Shown here: piece by piece, positions 26,231-35,856 of the stretch
How positions within the stretch are numbered: the stretch's first letter is position 1
Layout of the letters: the number at the start of each line of letters is the position of its first letter
The notes under the pieces: generated by a model
Told to the model about the DNA's origin: nothing
Databases searched by the model: none
Seen by the model: the letters and a program-made list of their open reading frames with translations, nothing else
Program-made: the position numbers and the translations under genes
DNA from: Exiguobacterium sp. RIT594
GTDB taxonomy: Bacteria > Bacillota > Bacilli > Exiguobacteriales > Exiguobacteriaceae
Assembly (NCBI RefSeq): GCF_003339585.1
Contig: NZ_QPKF01000001.1
Coordinates: forward strand, 310,001-374,000
Length of the DNA: 64,000 nucleotides
Reading direction: 5' to 3'

Positions 26231-26875
26231 ATGAAAAAAACAGGTCTGATTTTTGATATGGATGGGGTCATTCTCGACAGTGAAATTCAATATTTTAAAG
26301 TCCACCAACACATGTTTAAGACGTTATCTATCCCGCTCGATCATACGCAGTATGCGACATTCATGGGGAAAACAGGAGACGAGATGTGGGAAGAACTGAT
26401 TACACAACATAAGTTACCTCATTCTACGGAAGCATTACTGGCACTCGAACATGAATTATTCCAGCAACATGCAAAGCCGGAAGCCTGTGGCTTAAAAGAC
26501 GGAGTCAAAGAATTGATGGAACTGGCCCGGACGGAAGGATACCGGATTGCGATTGCTTCTTCCAGTTCACTTGAAAAAATCACACGGGTCATCACGCATT
26601 ACGGATTGACGGTTGATGCGTACACAAGTGGATTTGAAGTTCCGCGTTCAAAACCCGATCCGGCAATTTTTCAGCTCGCCGCAAAACGGATCGGGCAAAC
26701 ACCGGACGCTTGTATTGTCATTGAAGATGCAGCAAACGGGATGATCGGTGCAAAGAAAGCGGGAATGGAAGTCATTGCCCTGCTTGACGACCGGATGCCG
26801 GCACAAGTCCTGCAACATGCGGATCATATTGTTTCATCGCACGCTGCAATTGGAGAAATTTTACGCAACCGTTGA
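26231..26875 (+). CDS. HAD-superfamily phosphatase (beta-phosphoglucomutase-like)
   Basis: 214 residues. All four HAD motifs are visible: DMDGVILDSE (nucleophile and general acid Asp), IASSS, the lysine in RSKPDPAIF, and EDAANG. The cap domain follows the first motif, as in beta-phosphoglucomutases and 2-deoxyglucose-6-phosphatases (YhcW/YvdM type). The substrate is not predictable. AGGAGGGG lies six bases before the ATG. It ends just before the leuS T-box, with no clear terminator between, so read-through into the T-box is possible. Confidence 0.85.
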   Translation: MKKTGLIFDMDGVILDSEIQYFKVHQHMFKTLSIPLDHTQYATFMGKTGDEMWEELITQHKLPHSTEALLALEHELFQQHAKPEACGLKDGVKELMELARTEGYRIAIASSSSLEKITRVITHYGLTVDAYTSGFEVPRSKPDPAIFQLAAKRIGQTPDACIVIEDAANGMIGAKKAGMEVIALLDDRMPAQVLQHADHIVSSHAAIGEILRNR

Positions 26876-26879
26876 CGGT

Positions 26880-27161
26880 AAGGGAAGGTTCGGCTTACAC
26901 TTACACATAGATAGTCCATTGCGACGAACTGAAGTAGTAAGGGAGTCATTCCGTTTAGAGAGCTGGTGGTCGGTGCAAACCAGTCGGAATCGTCCGTGAA
27001 CTCGTCAGGGAGCATGATTCGTGAAACCAAGTAGCGAACTCCGGTCCTTCACACCGTTATCTGTGAATCAAGTGGTCTGCTTCAGCAGACAACGTGGGTG
27101 GTACCGCGGGAGACGAACCGGTCTTTCGTCCCTATTCCTAGGGGCGGAGACCGGTTTTTTG
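26880..27161 (+). ncRNA. T-box leader (tRNA-Leu-sensing riboswitch) of leuS
   Basis: The order fits a T-box: a Stem I region with AGTAG (26934), AGAGAG and GTGCAAACCAG distal elements, then GAACTC with the specifier codon CTC (Leu) at 27001-27003, and the T-box sequence AACGTGGGTGGTACCGCG (27091-27108). A terminator follows at 27115-27160 before leuS. Uncharged leucyl-tRNA should stabilise the antiterminator and allow leuS expression. Confidence 0.96.
27115..27160 (+). terminator. T-box regulatory terminator
   Basis: AACCGGTCT pairs with AGACCGGTT in a long stem, followed by T6, immediately before the leuS ribosome binding site. Confidence 0.9.
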
Positions 27162-27183
27162 TATATTCAGAGGAGGAATAAAG

Positions 27184-29589
27184 ATGCCGTACAATCATCG
27201 TGAAATCGAACCAAAATGGCAAGCGCGCTGGGAGCAGGACAAGGCGTTCGTCACAACAGAAGATCCGGAAAAAGAAGGCTTTTATGCATTAGACATGTTT
27301 CCTTATCCATCGGGAGCAGGACTCCATGTCGGACACCCGGAAGGATACACGGCAACGGATATCCTCGCACGGATGAAACGGATGCAGGGGTACAATGTCC
27401 TTCATCCGATGGGATGGGATGCGTTTGGACTTCCGGCGGAACAGTATGCCCTTGATACAGGAAATGATCCGCGGGAATTCACAGCCCAAAACATCGAAAC
27501 GTTTAAACGTCAGTTAAAAGATTTAGGATTTTCTTACGACTGGGATCGTGAAATCAATACGACGGATCCGAAGTATTACAAATGGACACAGTGGATCTTT
27601 ACGAAATTGTATGAACAAGGACTTGCTTTCGTTGACGAAGTCGCGGTTAACTGGTGCCCGGCGCTTGGAACAGTGCTTGCGAACGAAGAAGTCATCGACG
27701 GACTGTCGGAGCGTGGCAATCATCCCGTCGTCCGTGTTCCGATGCGGCAGTGGGTCTTAAAAATCACAGAGTATGCAGACCGTTTGCTCGAAGATTTAGA
27801 TGAACTCGACTGGCCGGAGTCAGTAAAAGAAATGCAACGGAACTGGATCGGAAAATCGGAAGGGGCGGAAATCGACTTTACGATTGACGGTCATAAAAAA
27901 CAAGTGACGGTCTTTACGACACGTCCGGATACAGTTTTCGGGGCAACTTACCTTGTCCTTGCACCGGAGCATCCGTTTGTCGCGGACATCACGACAGCCG
28001 ATCATGAAGAAGCTGTTAAAACGTATATCGCGTCTGTTCAGACGAAATCGGACTTGGAGCGGACGGATCTTGCGAAAGAAAAAACAGGCGTCTTCACAGG
28101 AGCTTTTGCCGTCAACCCGATTTCCGGCGAACGCCTCCCGATCTGGATTGCCGATTATGTGTTATCGACATACGGGACAGGCGCCATCATGGCCGTACCG
28201 GCCCATGACGAGCGGGATCATGAATTTGCAAAACAGTTTGACCTGCCGATCATCGAAGTCGTAGCGGGCGGCAACGTCGACGAAGCGGCTTATACGGGTG
28301 AAGGCGAGCACGTCAACTCACAGATGCTCGACGGCCTGTCAAAACAAGAAGCGATTGAGACCATCATCGCTGAACTTGAGACGAACCAAGTCGGACGCAA
28401 AAAAATCACGTTCCGGTTGCGCGATTGGTTGTTCAGCCGCCAACGGTACTGGGGTGAACCGATTCCGGTCGTCCACATGGAAGACGGAACGATGAAGACA
28501 CTCGATAAATCGGAACTTCCGCTTGAATTGCCGATGATTCCGGAAATTAAGCCGTCCGGAACAGGTGAATCTCCACTCGCACTTGCTGAAGACTGGCTCG
28601 ATTACACGGATCCGGTCTCAGGACTAAAAGGACGTCGCGAGACGAACACGATGCCGCAATGGGGCGGAAGCTGCTGGTATTATCTTCGCTTCATCGATCC
28701 GCACAATGAAGAAGCGATTGCCGATCCGGAAAAATTAAAATACTGGCTTCCGGTTGATATTTATATCGGAGGGGCTGAGCATGCCGTCCTTCATTTACTC
28801 TATGCCCGCTTCTGGCATAAAGTCTTATATGATATCGGTGTCGTACCGACAAAAGAACCATTCCAAAAGTTGTATAACCAAGGGATGATTCTTGGAGAAA
28901 ACAACGAAAAAATGTCGAAATCGCGCGGAAACGTCATCAACCCGGATGAAATCGTCAAGTCGCATGGTGCGGATACACTCCGTTTATACGAGATGTTCAT
29001 GGGACCGCTTGATGCTTCAGTCTCCTGGTCGGAAAACGGTCTTGACGGAGCACGTCGTTTCCTTGACCGTGTCTGGCGTCTGTTTGAACGGACAGCGGAC
29101 ATTCAAGACGTGACGACAGTCGACGCCGACTTTGAACGCGTCTACCACCAGACGGTGAAAAAAGTAACGGAAGACTTCACGAACATTCAGTTCAACACCG
29201 GCATTTCGCAGTTGATGGTCTTCGTCAACGAAGCAAATAAACAACCGGTCTTACCGCGTCATTTCCTTCGCGGATTCATTCAGTTGTTGACTCCGGTTGC
29301 GCCGCACTTAGGAGAAGAGTTATGGGAGCAGCTTGGCTTTGACGACACCTTGACATATGCGGAATGGCCGACATTTGACGAAACGAAACTCGTCAGCGAT
29401 ACAATGGAATTCGTCATTCAAGTCAACGGTAAAGTCCGTTCGAAGCTCGTCATCAGCATCGACGCAACGAAAGAAGAAATTGAAGCCCTTGCGTTTGCAG
29501 ATGAAAAAACACAAGAGTGGATTGGTGATAAAACGGTTCGAAAAGTCATCGTCGTTCCGAAAAAACTGATCAATATCGTAGCCAACTAA
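27184..29589 (+). CDS. leuS: Leucyl-tRNA synthetase
   Basis: 801 residues, the normal bacterial length. The class I signatures are [16 protein letters not shown] (HIGH-type, about 39-54) and EKMSKSRGN (KMSKS). The CP1 editing domain is present, with TTRPDT and [15 protein letters not shown]. It charges tRNA-Leu with leucine. AGAGGAGG precedes the ATG. Expression is governed by the T-box leader. Confidence 0.98.
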   Translation: MPYNHREIEPKWQARWEQDKAFVTTEDPEKEGFYALDMFPYPSGAGLHVGHPEGYTATDILARMKRMQGYNVLHPMGWDAFGLPAEQYALDTGNDPREFTAQNIETFKRQLKDLGFSYDWDREINTTDPKYYKWTQWIFTKLYEQGLAFVDEVAVNWCPALGTVLANEEVIDGLSERGNHPVVRVPMRQWVLKITEYADRLLEDLDELDWPESVKEMQRNWIGKSEGAEIDFTIDGHKKQVTVFTTRPDTVFGATYLVLAPEHPFVADITTADHEEAVKTYIASVQTKSDLERTDLAKEKTGVFTGAFAVNPISGERLPIWIADYVLSTYGTGAIMAVPAHDERDHEFAKQFDLPIIEVVAGGNVDEAAYTGEGEHVNSQMLDGLSKQEAIETIIAELETNQVGRKKITFRLRDWLFSRQRYWGEPIPVVHMEDGTMKTLDKSELPLELPMIPEIKPSGTGESPLALAEDWLDYTDPVSGLKGRRETNTMPQWGGSCWYYLRFIDPHNEEAIADPEKLKYWLPVDIYIGGAEHAVLHLLYARFWHKVLYDIGVVPTKEPFQKLYNQGMILGENNEKMSKSRGNVINPDEIVKSHGADTLRLYEMFMGPLDASVSWSENGLDGARRFLDRVWRLFERTADIQDVTTVDADFERVYHQTVKKVTEDFTNIQFNTGISQLMVFVNEANKQPVLPRHFLRGFIQLLTPVAPHLGEELWEQLGFDDTLTYAEWPTFDETKLVSDTMEFVIQVNGKVRSKLVISIDATKEEIEALAFADEKTQEWIGDKTVRKVIVVPKKLINIVAN

Positions 29590-29593
29590 GCCG

Positions 29594-29630
29594 AAACCCC
29601 TCATCTGATTTGATCAGATCGAGGGGTTTT
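29594..29630 (+). terminator. Terminator of leuS
   Basis: AAACCCCTC-A-TCTGAT pairs with ATCAGA-TC-GAGGGGTTT; short T-run only. Confidence 0.75.
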
Positions 29631-29719
29631 CGATTATCTCCGTCGCAAGTCCGCTTTTTTTTTAGGGCGCCTTCTGCTAAACTGAATCAGAAACCGAGAC
29701 AGAAAGGCGATTTGTGTAA

Positions 29720-30700
29720 ATGAAACGAACTTATATAGTCTATACAACGATTTTTGCCGTCGTCTCCGGTCTGATCCTTTGTGTGGCCCTCGTCTTTTCA
29801 CGACCTGAGACCGTCGCACAAATCAAAGAGACGTTTGCAAAAATTGAGACACAATCGAAACACCAGGCAGCAGTCAAACAAGTACCACCGAAAACACCGT
29901 CCTCGATTCCAAATCCGGAAGAACCGTTGATCAAGAATGTCCAACAGATGCTGTACGATGATTCAATTGGTTCTTACCTTGTCGTAACGGAAGATTATCA
30001 CTTTTTTGAAATCAGCGGGACCGGAGAGCGGATCAATGCTTCGTTCCAAATCGAAGATGAAGGCAAGTTGATGCTGTCGGGTGTTGACGGGATGACGCTC
30101 GTTGACGGCGAGACCGTCGCCTTATTGACATCTAATCAAATTCTCGTGACCGTCAAACGGGAAGAGGGCGTCTGGAAAGAAGACAAGCGAGAGCGGGTAG
30201 CCGGTACGACAATCCGTGACAGCTTTCACGGACTCGGTTATGACGTCAAGAAAAAACAATTTTATACGATTAATCACATTCGCTCGTTAGCGCGAAGTGA
30301 ATTGACGTATTTCACGACGAAACAAGATGAAATCAAGATTGAGAAAGATGCCACTGCAAAAGAAATACGCGCCTTGAAGAAAAAACAAAAACCACCGTAT
30401 TTGACGATCGTGGCACGAAAACGGATCGATACGGCCGACGGCATGCGCAGTGATGCGAAAAAAGCGTTCACGGAAAACTTCCGTCCGATCGGTTTGGCCG
30501 AGCGGCAAGGGCGGATTTATACGTTGGATTCGGAAGCCTTATTCCTGTATTCGATTGACACGAAAGATGTGACAATCACAGGGGAATCAGCGAGTCCGAA
30601 AGTGTACGGGGCAGAAGGAATATTTGTTCAGGACAATGAGTTGTTTGCACTCATCCAAACGGATAAATTCTCGAGCCGTTCGTTTACACCAATCGACTAA
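29720..30700 (+). CDS. Membrane-anchored or secreted protein of unknown function
   Basis: 326 residues. A basic start (MKRTY) and one hydrophobic helix (about 7-27) predict a signal anchor. A Pro/Lys/Gln linker (about 45-68) leads to a soluble domain of about 250 residues made of short beta-rich repeats (YLVVTEDYHFFEISGTGE, LVDGETVALLTSNQ, GLAERQGRIYTLDSEALFLYS), which looks like a beta-propeller. A charged Lys/Glu coil interrupts it at about 200-225. I recognise no family or catalytic motif. It has its own terminator; the ribosome binding site (GAAAGGCG) is only fair. Confidence 0.6.
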   Translation: MKRTYIVYTTIFAVVSGLILCVALVFSRPETVAQIKETFAKIETQSKHQAAVKQVPPKTPSSIPNPEEPLIKNVQQMLYDDSIGSYLVVTEDYHFFEISGTGERINASFQIEDEGKLMLSGVDGMTLVDGETVALLTSNQILVTVKREEGVWKEDKRERVAGTTIRDSFHGLGYDVKKKQFYTINHIRSLARSELTYFTTKQDEIKIEKDATAKEIRALKKKQKPPYLTIVARKRIDTADGMRSDAKKAFTENFRPIGLAERQGRIYTLDSEALFLYSIDTKDVTITGESASPKVYGAEGIFVQDNELFALIQTDKFSSRSFTPID

Positions 30701-30732
30701 AAGGCTAGCTCCGTGTAGGAACTAGCCTTTTT
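30699..30732. terminator. Bidirectional terminator
   Basis: AAAAGGCTAG(CTCC) pairs with (GGAA)CTAGCCTTTT between convergent genes, with T-runs on both sides. Confidence 0.85.
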
Positions 30733-30733
30733 G

Positions 30734-31993
30734 TCATAATGCAGTCAGAGCAGCGTTCGTTCCGGCACAATGTCCGGTTACAAAAGCGGCTGTGATATTA
30801 TAACCACCTGTATAGCCGTGAATGTCAAGGATTTCACCGGCGAAAAAGAGACCGTCCGCTTTTTTCGACATCATCGTTTTCGGCTGGATTTCCTTAATCG
30901 AAACGCCACCCCCGGTGACAAACGCTTTATCAAAGTCGAGTGTTCCTACTGCTTGTAGCGGGAAGCGTTTGAGCGTCGCTAACAGTTGGGTGAAGTCCTG
31001 TTTTTTAATTTGCGTACACACTTCGTCACCAAAACCGATCCGGGTAAATAACAGATCGAGTAGCCGTTCCGGAACAAATCCCTTTAACGCATTCCGGACG
31101 GTCTTCTTCGGATTAGCGGCAAGCGCGGCTTGGAATCGTTCCGTCAACGCACCGATTGATTCATCCGGGAACAAATCGATCGAGAGATGGACGACTCGTT
31201 CACCTGATCGCTTTCTTTCTTTAATCGTGTACTGGCTGCAACGTAACGCAATCGGACCGCTCAGACCGAAATGCGTGAACAGGAGGTCACCGGTATGCGT
31301 TTTAATGGGTTTGTCTTTTTTACCGTGAACCGTCAAAGCGACGTCACGTAATGAAAGACCTTGCAATGTCTTTTCCTGAATGAACGTATCGTTCAGTAAA
31401 ATCGGAACTTCGGTCGGAAAGAGATCCGTGATTGTATGACCGGCTTTGCGTGCCCAGGGATAACCGTCACCCGTTGAACCGGTATGGGGAACCGATTGTC
31501 CGCCGACAGCGACGACACAACTCTTGGCTTCAAGGCGGGTTCCGTCAGCAAGTAAGACGGCTGCGAATGAACCGTCCGGATGAAAGTCGAGGGTTGCGAC
31601 TTCGGCATTGATTTGAATTTCGGCACCGTGTTGACGAATTTGATCAATCAACACACGAACGACATCGGCCGCTTTATCGGAAACGGGGAACATCCGTCCA
31701 TTGTCCTCTTCTTTTAGGGCGACACCAAATCCTTCGAACAGTTCAATGATCGATTCGTTATTGAACTGTGAAAAGGCACTATAGAGAAAACGGCCGTTTC
31801 CCGGAATCGATTGAACCAATTCTTCCAGTGGTTTACGATTTGTGACGTTACACCGACCGCCCCCTGAAATCGCCAGTTTTCGTCCAAGTTTACTTCCTTT
31901 ATCGAGCAAAAGCGTCTTCGCGCCTGCTTGTAACGAGGCGAGCGTTGCCATTAAGCCGCTTGGGCCGCCTCCGATTACGATTACATCATACAT
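30734..31993 (-). CDS. ytfP: FAD-dependent oxidoreductase, HI0933/BaiN family (YtfP)
   Basis: 419 residues. The N-terminal dinucleotide-binding motif VIGGGPSGLMA with a Glu/Asp-position LLLDKGSKLGRK, the diagnostic SGGGRCNVTN and the C-terminal TGGGVS, FFAGEILDIHGYTGGYN segments match the HI0933-like flavoprotein family. These bind FAD; the physiological substrate is uncertain. Divergent to the lipid II flippase gene as in B. subtilis ytfP//ytgP. The minus-strand leader has TTGTTT, 17 bases, TAAAGT as a possible promoter. Confidence 0.88.
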   Translation of the reverse strand: MYDVIVIGGGPSGLMATLASLQAGAKTLLLDKGSKLGRKLAISGGGRCNVTNRKPLEELVQSIPGNGRFLYSAFSQFNNESIIELFEGFGVALKEEDNGRMFPVSDKAADVVRVLIDQIRQHGAEIQINAEVATLDFHPDGSFAAVLLADGTRLEAKSCVVAVGGQSVPHTGSTGDGYPWARKAGHTITDLFPTEVPILLNDTFIQEKTLQGLSLRDVALTVHGKKDKPIKTHTGDLLFTHFGLSGPIALRCSQYTIKERKRSGERVVHLSIDLFPDESIGALTERFQAALAANPKKTVRNALKGFVPERLLDLLFTRIGFGDEVCTQIKKQDFTQLLATLKRFPLQAVGTLDFDKAFVTGGGVSIKEIQPKTMMSKKADGLFFAGEILDIHGYTGGYNITAAFVTGHCAGTNAALTAL

Positions 31994-32177
31994 GTGGTCA
32001 CCTCATTTGTTGGATTCTGCTTGTTTCACTTTAGCAGAAGTTTGTACTGTAAACAAACCGTCTCTTTCTTTTATGGAAGCTGAGCGGTATAATGATTTGC
32101 AATTGTGCAAGAGAGAACTTGTATATTGAGACGTTTATTGAGTCAAGAAAAAATAGAAAGTGCGAGGAAGGTTATCC

Positions 32178-33842
32178 ATGTCGACTGTGAGCAAAAAGCA
32201 AGAAACTTCATCCAGTAATACCGGATTCGTTCGTGGAACGATGCTGTTGTCCGGTGCATCACTCATTTCCCGTGCCCTTGGTCTGATTTATCTGTTTCCG
32301 TTTCAGTTCATGGTCGGAGCGACGGGAATCATGTTTTACACGTATGCCTATAATTATTATGCCATCATGATTGGTCTCGCAACAGCCGGTATTCCGGTCG
32401 CCGTTTCGAAGTTCGTCGCAAAGTATAATGCGATGGGGGAATATGACACAAGCGAACGATTATACCGATCCGGATTAAAAATCATGTCCATCACCGGTGT
32501 AATATCCTTTCTGGCCTTATTTTTACTGGCTCCGTATTTGGCGCACCGGGCGATACCGGGAGGAGATGTCGATTCGGCTTCGTATGTCGATGCTGTCACG
32601 ATGACGATCCGCGGTGTCAGCTTTGCCTTGATTCTGATTCCGGCGATGAGTATGACTCGGGGTTATTTCCAAGGTTATCAATCGATGGGACCCACAGCGA
32701 TTTCGCAAATCCTGGAGCAAATCGTGCGAATCATCTTTTTACTGGCCGGCGTCAGCATCGCGATTTATTTGTTTGACACGGATGCCGCGTGGGCAGCGAC
32801 GATTGCGACGTTCAGTGCCTTTATCGGCGCAATCGGCAGTGTTGTCGTGCTCGTTTATTATTTCCGAAAACGTGCCCCCGGTTTAAAAGCGTTACGCGAT
32901 GGTCAGACGACAATCTCGCCGGATCGTCCGTTAGCAGGACTGTATAAAGAATTGCTGACGTATGCGATTCCGATCGTCATGGTCGGGTTATCGACACCTC
33001 TTTATCAGGTCATTGATCAAAACACGATGAATGCGGCTTTACAAAGTATCGGTTACACGTTGGAAGCAGCCGGAAATGCAACCGCCTATCTGATTGCAGA
33101 TAGTCATAAGATTGTCCTGATTCCGGTTTCGGTCGCGACAGGGTTATCCTTATCCGCGACACCACTGTTGACGGCCTCGTTTACACAAGGGGATATGCGG
33201 AAAGTCCGGAAACAAATCTCGCAAATCTATCAACTGGCCTTTTTCGTAACGATTCCAGCGGTCGTCGGTATGATTTTGCTGAGTGAAGAGACATTCCATG
33301 TCTTATTCCCGAAAGATCAGGCTGCATGGGTCTACTTGTTGAGTTATGCACCAAGTGCGTTGTTCCTTGCGCTGTATTCCGTCACCGCCGCCGTATTGCA
33401 AGGTATCAACCGGCAGTACTTCACGATTGTGGCGACATTGGCAGGATTGCTGACGAAATATCTGTTGAATGCTCCCCTGATTCACTGGACAGGAGACGGA
33501 ACGGGTGCCGGATATGCAACGATTCTCGGATACGTCGTCGCGACGGGATTGATGTTCTTCAGGATTACGCAAACGGTCCAGTTCCCGTTCAGTACGGTCT
33601 TACGCCGGACGTCACTGATCATGATCATTAGTGCCATCATGGGTGCGGGCGTCGCGCTTGTGAAATGGGGATTATCGGTCGTGCTTCCTGCTACGACGGT
33701 TGGTTCGCTCGTCATTTTAATCGTCGGAGCAGGAACCGGAATCATTGTCTTTGCAGGTCTTGCCATTTGGAGCGGATTAGCGGAAGCTGTATTAGGACGA
33801 AAATTTTCAATGAAACGAGGACGAGGAAATGCGTCTAGATAA
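32178..33842 (+). CDS. murJ: Lipid II flippase, MurJ family (YtgP)
   Basis: 554 residues with about fourteen hydrophobic segments and the MOP/MVF layout: a basic N-terminus, FVRGTMLLSGASLISRALG in the first helix (family-typical), and RGYFQGYQSMGPTAISQILEQ in the central region. It should flip lipid II across the membrane for peptidoglycan synthesis. The ATG at 32178 follows GAGGAAGG. Its 3' end overlaps the pseudouridine synthase gene by 14 bases. A TATAAT at 32091-32096 may be the -10. Confidence 0.85.
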   Translation: MSTVSKKQETSSSNTGFVRGTMLLSGASLISRALGLIYLFPFQFMVGATGIMFYTYAYNYYAIMIGLATAGIPVAVSKFVAKYNAMGEYDTSERLYRSGLKIMSITGVISFLALFLLAPYLAHRAIPGGDVDSASYVDAVTMTIRGVSFALILIPAMSMTRGYFQGYQSMGPTAISQILEQIVRIIFLLAGVSIAIYLFDTDAAWAATIATFSAFIGAIGSVVVLVYYFRKRAPGLKALRDGQTTISPDRPLAGLYKELLTYAIPIVMVGLSTPLYQVIDQNTMNAALQSIGYTLEAAGNATAYLIADSHKIVLIPVSVATGLSLSATPLLTASFTQGDMRKVRKQISQIYQLAFFVTIPAVVGMILLSEETFHVLFPKDQAAWVYLLSYAPSALFLALYSVTAAVLQGINRQYFTIVATLAGLLTKYLLNAPLIHWTGDGTGAGYATILGYVVATGLMFFRITQTVQFPFSTVLRRTSLIMIISAIMGAGVALVKWGLSVVLPATTVGSLVILIVGAGTGIIVFAGLAIWSGLAEAVLGRKFSMKRGRGNASR

Positions 33843-34548
33843 ATTACTTTCGAATATGGGGGCAGGATCCCGAAAAGAAGTAAAACAATTACTCAAGTCG
33901 GGTGCGATTCAGGTTGATGGCGAAATCGTCTACGATCCGAAACAACATGTCGATACAGAAAGCCAACAGGTATTACTGTACGGCGAACCGGTCACGTATC
34001 AAAAATTCATTTATTTAATGATGAACAAACCGCCGGGCGTTATCAGTGCGACTGAAGATAAGCGGGATCAAACCGTCATTGATTTATTGTTTGAAGATGT
34101 GACGTACTTTAAACCCTTCCCGGTCGGACGACTCGACAAGGATACGGAAGGATTGTTGCTGTTGACGAATGACGGATCCTTCAATCATGCGTTGATGTCA
34201 CCAAAGAAACACGTTGAAAAGGTGTATTATGCGGAAGTCATCGGTACGCTGACAGAAGAGGACGTGGAAGAAGTCGCAGAAGGGGTCACGCTTGAAGACG
34301 GCTATAAAACAAAACCCGGCAAGCTGGTCATCCTGGAAGCGACGGACGAAACGTCTACACTCGAGCTGACGATTACCGAAGGGAAGTTCCATCAAGTCAA
34401 ACGGATGATGCTGGCTCTCGGAAAAGAAGTGACGTATTTGAAACGCTTGTCGATTGGACAACTGCCGCTCGATCCGACACTCGAAGCAGGCGAATACCGG
34501 GAACTTACACGTGGTGAGTTAGCCCTGTTCGACTGGAAACCGGAATAA
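33829..34548 (+). CDS. RsuA-family 16S rRNA pseudouridine synthase
   Basis: 239 residues: an N-terminal S4 RNA-binding domain (MRLDKLLSNMGAGSRKEVK), then the catalytic core with GRLDKDTEGLLL holding the catalytic Asp, and a C-terminal EGKFHQVKRM motif. In B. subtilis the gene beside ytgP (ytzG) has this role, modifying a uridine in 16S rRNA. Starts inside the end of murJ, so translation is coupled. Confidence 0.9.
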   Translation: MRLDKLLSNMGAGSRKEVKQLLKSGAIQVDGEIVYDPKQHVDTESQQVLLYGEPVTYQKFIYLMMNKPPGVISATEDKRDQTVIDLLFEDVTYFKPFPVGRLDKDTEGLLLLTNDGSFNHALMSPKKHVEKVYYAEVIGTLTEEDVEEVAEGVTLEDGYKTKPGKLVILEATDETSTLELTITEGKFHQVKRMMLALGKEVTYLKRLSIGQLPLDPTLEAGEYRELTRGELALFDWKPE

Positions 34549-34587
34549 AACAAAGGACGCGCTTCGAAAAGAAGCGCGTCCTTTGTT
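34549..34587. terminator. Bidirectional terminator
   Basis: A perfect 17-base-pair stem from AACAAAGGACGCGCTTC to its complement around a five-base loop separates convergent genes. Confidence 0.9.
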
Positions 34588-34589
34588 GA

Positions 34590-35222
34590 TTATTGATTCC
34601 GAAGCGCTTCTGCGATCGGGAACGGACCACTGAGTACTTCAAACTGACGAGTTTGAGTCGGATGGTCAATCAATGTGACGAACAGAGCCGCAATATCATC
34701 CCGTGAGACTTCGCGTCCTTCATAGGAATCAAAGTGTTCTTGTGTCTCGATCGTGCCGCTCGGCTCATCATAGCTGAGTGGACCCGGACGGACGATTGTA
34801 TAATCAAGACCGCTGTCTTTTAAATGGCGGTCCGCTGCACCTTTTGATTCGAGGTAAACTTTCAAATCACCTTGTGGATGATCAGCACCAACTGAACTGA
34901 GCATCAAGAAGCGTTCGATTCCGTTTGCTTTTGCCGCATCGATCACTTTAATGGCACCGTCTTTGTCGACAGCACGTGTCAATTCTTCCGAAGCACCACC
35001 GGCACCGGCTGCGAAAATGACAACGTCGGCATCCTTGACGACCTCTGTAACATTCTTCGTCAAATCACCGAGGCGGACTTCAGAAGCACCAAGTGCAATC
35101 AAATCATTGATTTGATTTTCTTCCCGTACGACGGCAATGGCTTGATGCTGGCCCTGTTTGCCAATCAATTCCACCATTTTCCGACCGGTTGTTCCGTTTG
35201 CTCCAATAATTAAAATATTCAT
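34590..35222 (-). CDS. NAD(P)-binding atypical SDR protein (NmrA/YhfK-like)
   Basis: 210 residues. It has the Rossmann GANGTTGRK motif at the start, VIFAAGAGG and LSSVGA in the middle, and SKGAADRHLKDSGLDYTIVRPGPL, the pattern of atypical short-chain dehydrogenases such as YhfK. The canonical YxxxK dyad is replaced (residue before xxxK is not a clear Tyr), so it may be a sensor or epimerase-like protein rather than a classic dehydrogenase. The start has AGGAG upstream on the minus strand. Confidence 0.75.
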   Translation of the reverse strand: MNILIIGANGTTGRKMVELIGKQGQHQAIAVVREENQINDLIALGASEVRLGDLTKNVTEVVKDADVVIFAAGAGGASEELTRAVDKDGAIKVIDAAKANGIERFLMLSSVGADHPQGDLKVYLESKGAADRHLKDSGLDYTIVRPGPLSYDEPSGTIETQEHFDSYEGREVSRDDIAALFVTLIDHPTQTRQFEVLSGPFPIAEALRNQ

Positions 35223-35273
35223 ATGCTCATCTCCTTCTCAAACTAGATATACCCTGCCTGAAAAAAAAATAAC

Positions 35274-35300
35274 AAAAAAAGACGCGAAGGATTCGCGTCG
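35274..35300 (-). terminator. Terminator of the DeoR-like gene
   Basis: On the minus strand GACGCGAA-TCC-TTCGCGTC is followed by T7, just downstream of the ytzE-like gene. Confidence 0.88.
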
Positions 35301-35331
35301 TAACAGAAAATAGTGTGAGGAAACATCTTAA

Positions 35332-35550
35332 TCAGCCGGCTTGTCGTTGTTTTTTACTTGATGTCCAAGTACCGCGTCTTGGGCTTACAATGAGGTTGTT
35401 GTATTCGAGCACATTCAAGTCGCGCTGGACGGTCCTTGACGTAATGCCGAACTCTTCAACCAAGTCTGCTGTCGTAGTAGCTCCGTTCTCATTGATATAG
35501 AGATAAATCGATTTAATCCGGGTCAACATACGGTCTGTAGAATCTTTCAT
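35332..35550 (-). CDS. ytzE: Small DeoR-type HTH protein (YtzE-like)
   Basis: 72 residues. It is nearly all a DeoR winged helix-turn-helix: RIKSIYLYINENGATTTADLVEEF, then ITSRTVQRDLNVLEYNNLI, with no sugar-phosphate effector domain. This matches the short B. subtilis YtzE, which also sits beside pepV. Targets are unknown; it may regulate the divergent pepV unit. The ATG at 35550 lies nine bases after GGGGGAG. Confidence 0.85.
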   Translation of the reverse strand: MKDSTDRMLTRIKSIYLYINENGATTTADLVEEFGITSRTVQRDLNVLEYNNLIVSPRRGTWTSSKKQRQAG

Positions 35551-35856
35551 TGGTATAACCACTCCCCCAATGGATAGAATAGTGTTCTAAAGCTTCGGGT
35601 GACAAAAGACGATGATTAATTAAGTTGTTTCGCCTTTAGTATAACTCTTTTAATATAGAATGCAAGTAATTTAACCGAACGTTTGCAAAAATAACACAAA
35701 CTTTTAATAGCCAATGGCGAATGAAAAGTTTTTTTTATCTTTTAATGTTCGTTAAAAACGCAATAAAAAAAGTTTTAGTATTTTGGATGTTCGTAATTGT
35801 CAAATTTTCGCTATACTTAAAGATGAACGAATCAGCGGATAAGGGAGAGAAGTCAT
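35551..35856. other. A/T-rich divergent spacer between ytzE and pepV
   Basis: About 300 bases without a gene. The sequence is very A/T-rich with repeated GTTCG or CGAAC words (near 35675, 35748, 35790 and 35825). A TATACT at 35812-35817 is the best -10 candidate for pepV, with no good -35. I see no RNA structure or coding frame. Confidence 0.4.

Noticed and set aside
27184-29589. Several open frames on the opposite strand of leuS
   Set aside because: They follow the codon pattern of leuS, lack ribosome binding sites and encode low-complexity basic or acidic peptides; they are shadows.
35670-35830. Repeated CGAAC/GTTCG words upstream of pepV as LexA (SOS) boxes
   Set aside because: None has the CGAAC-N4-GTTCG spacing; the words are scattered and the region is A/T-rich.
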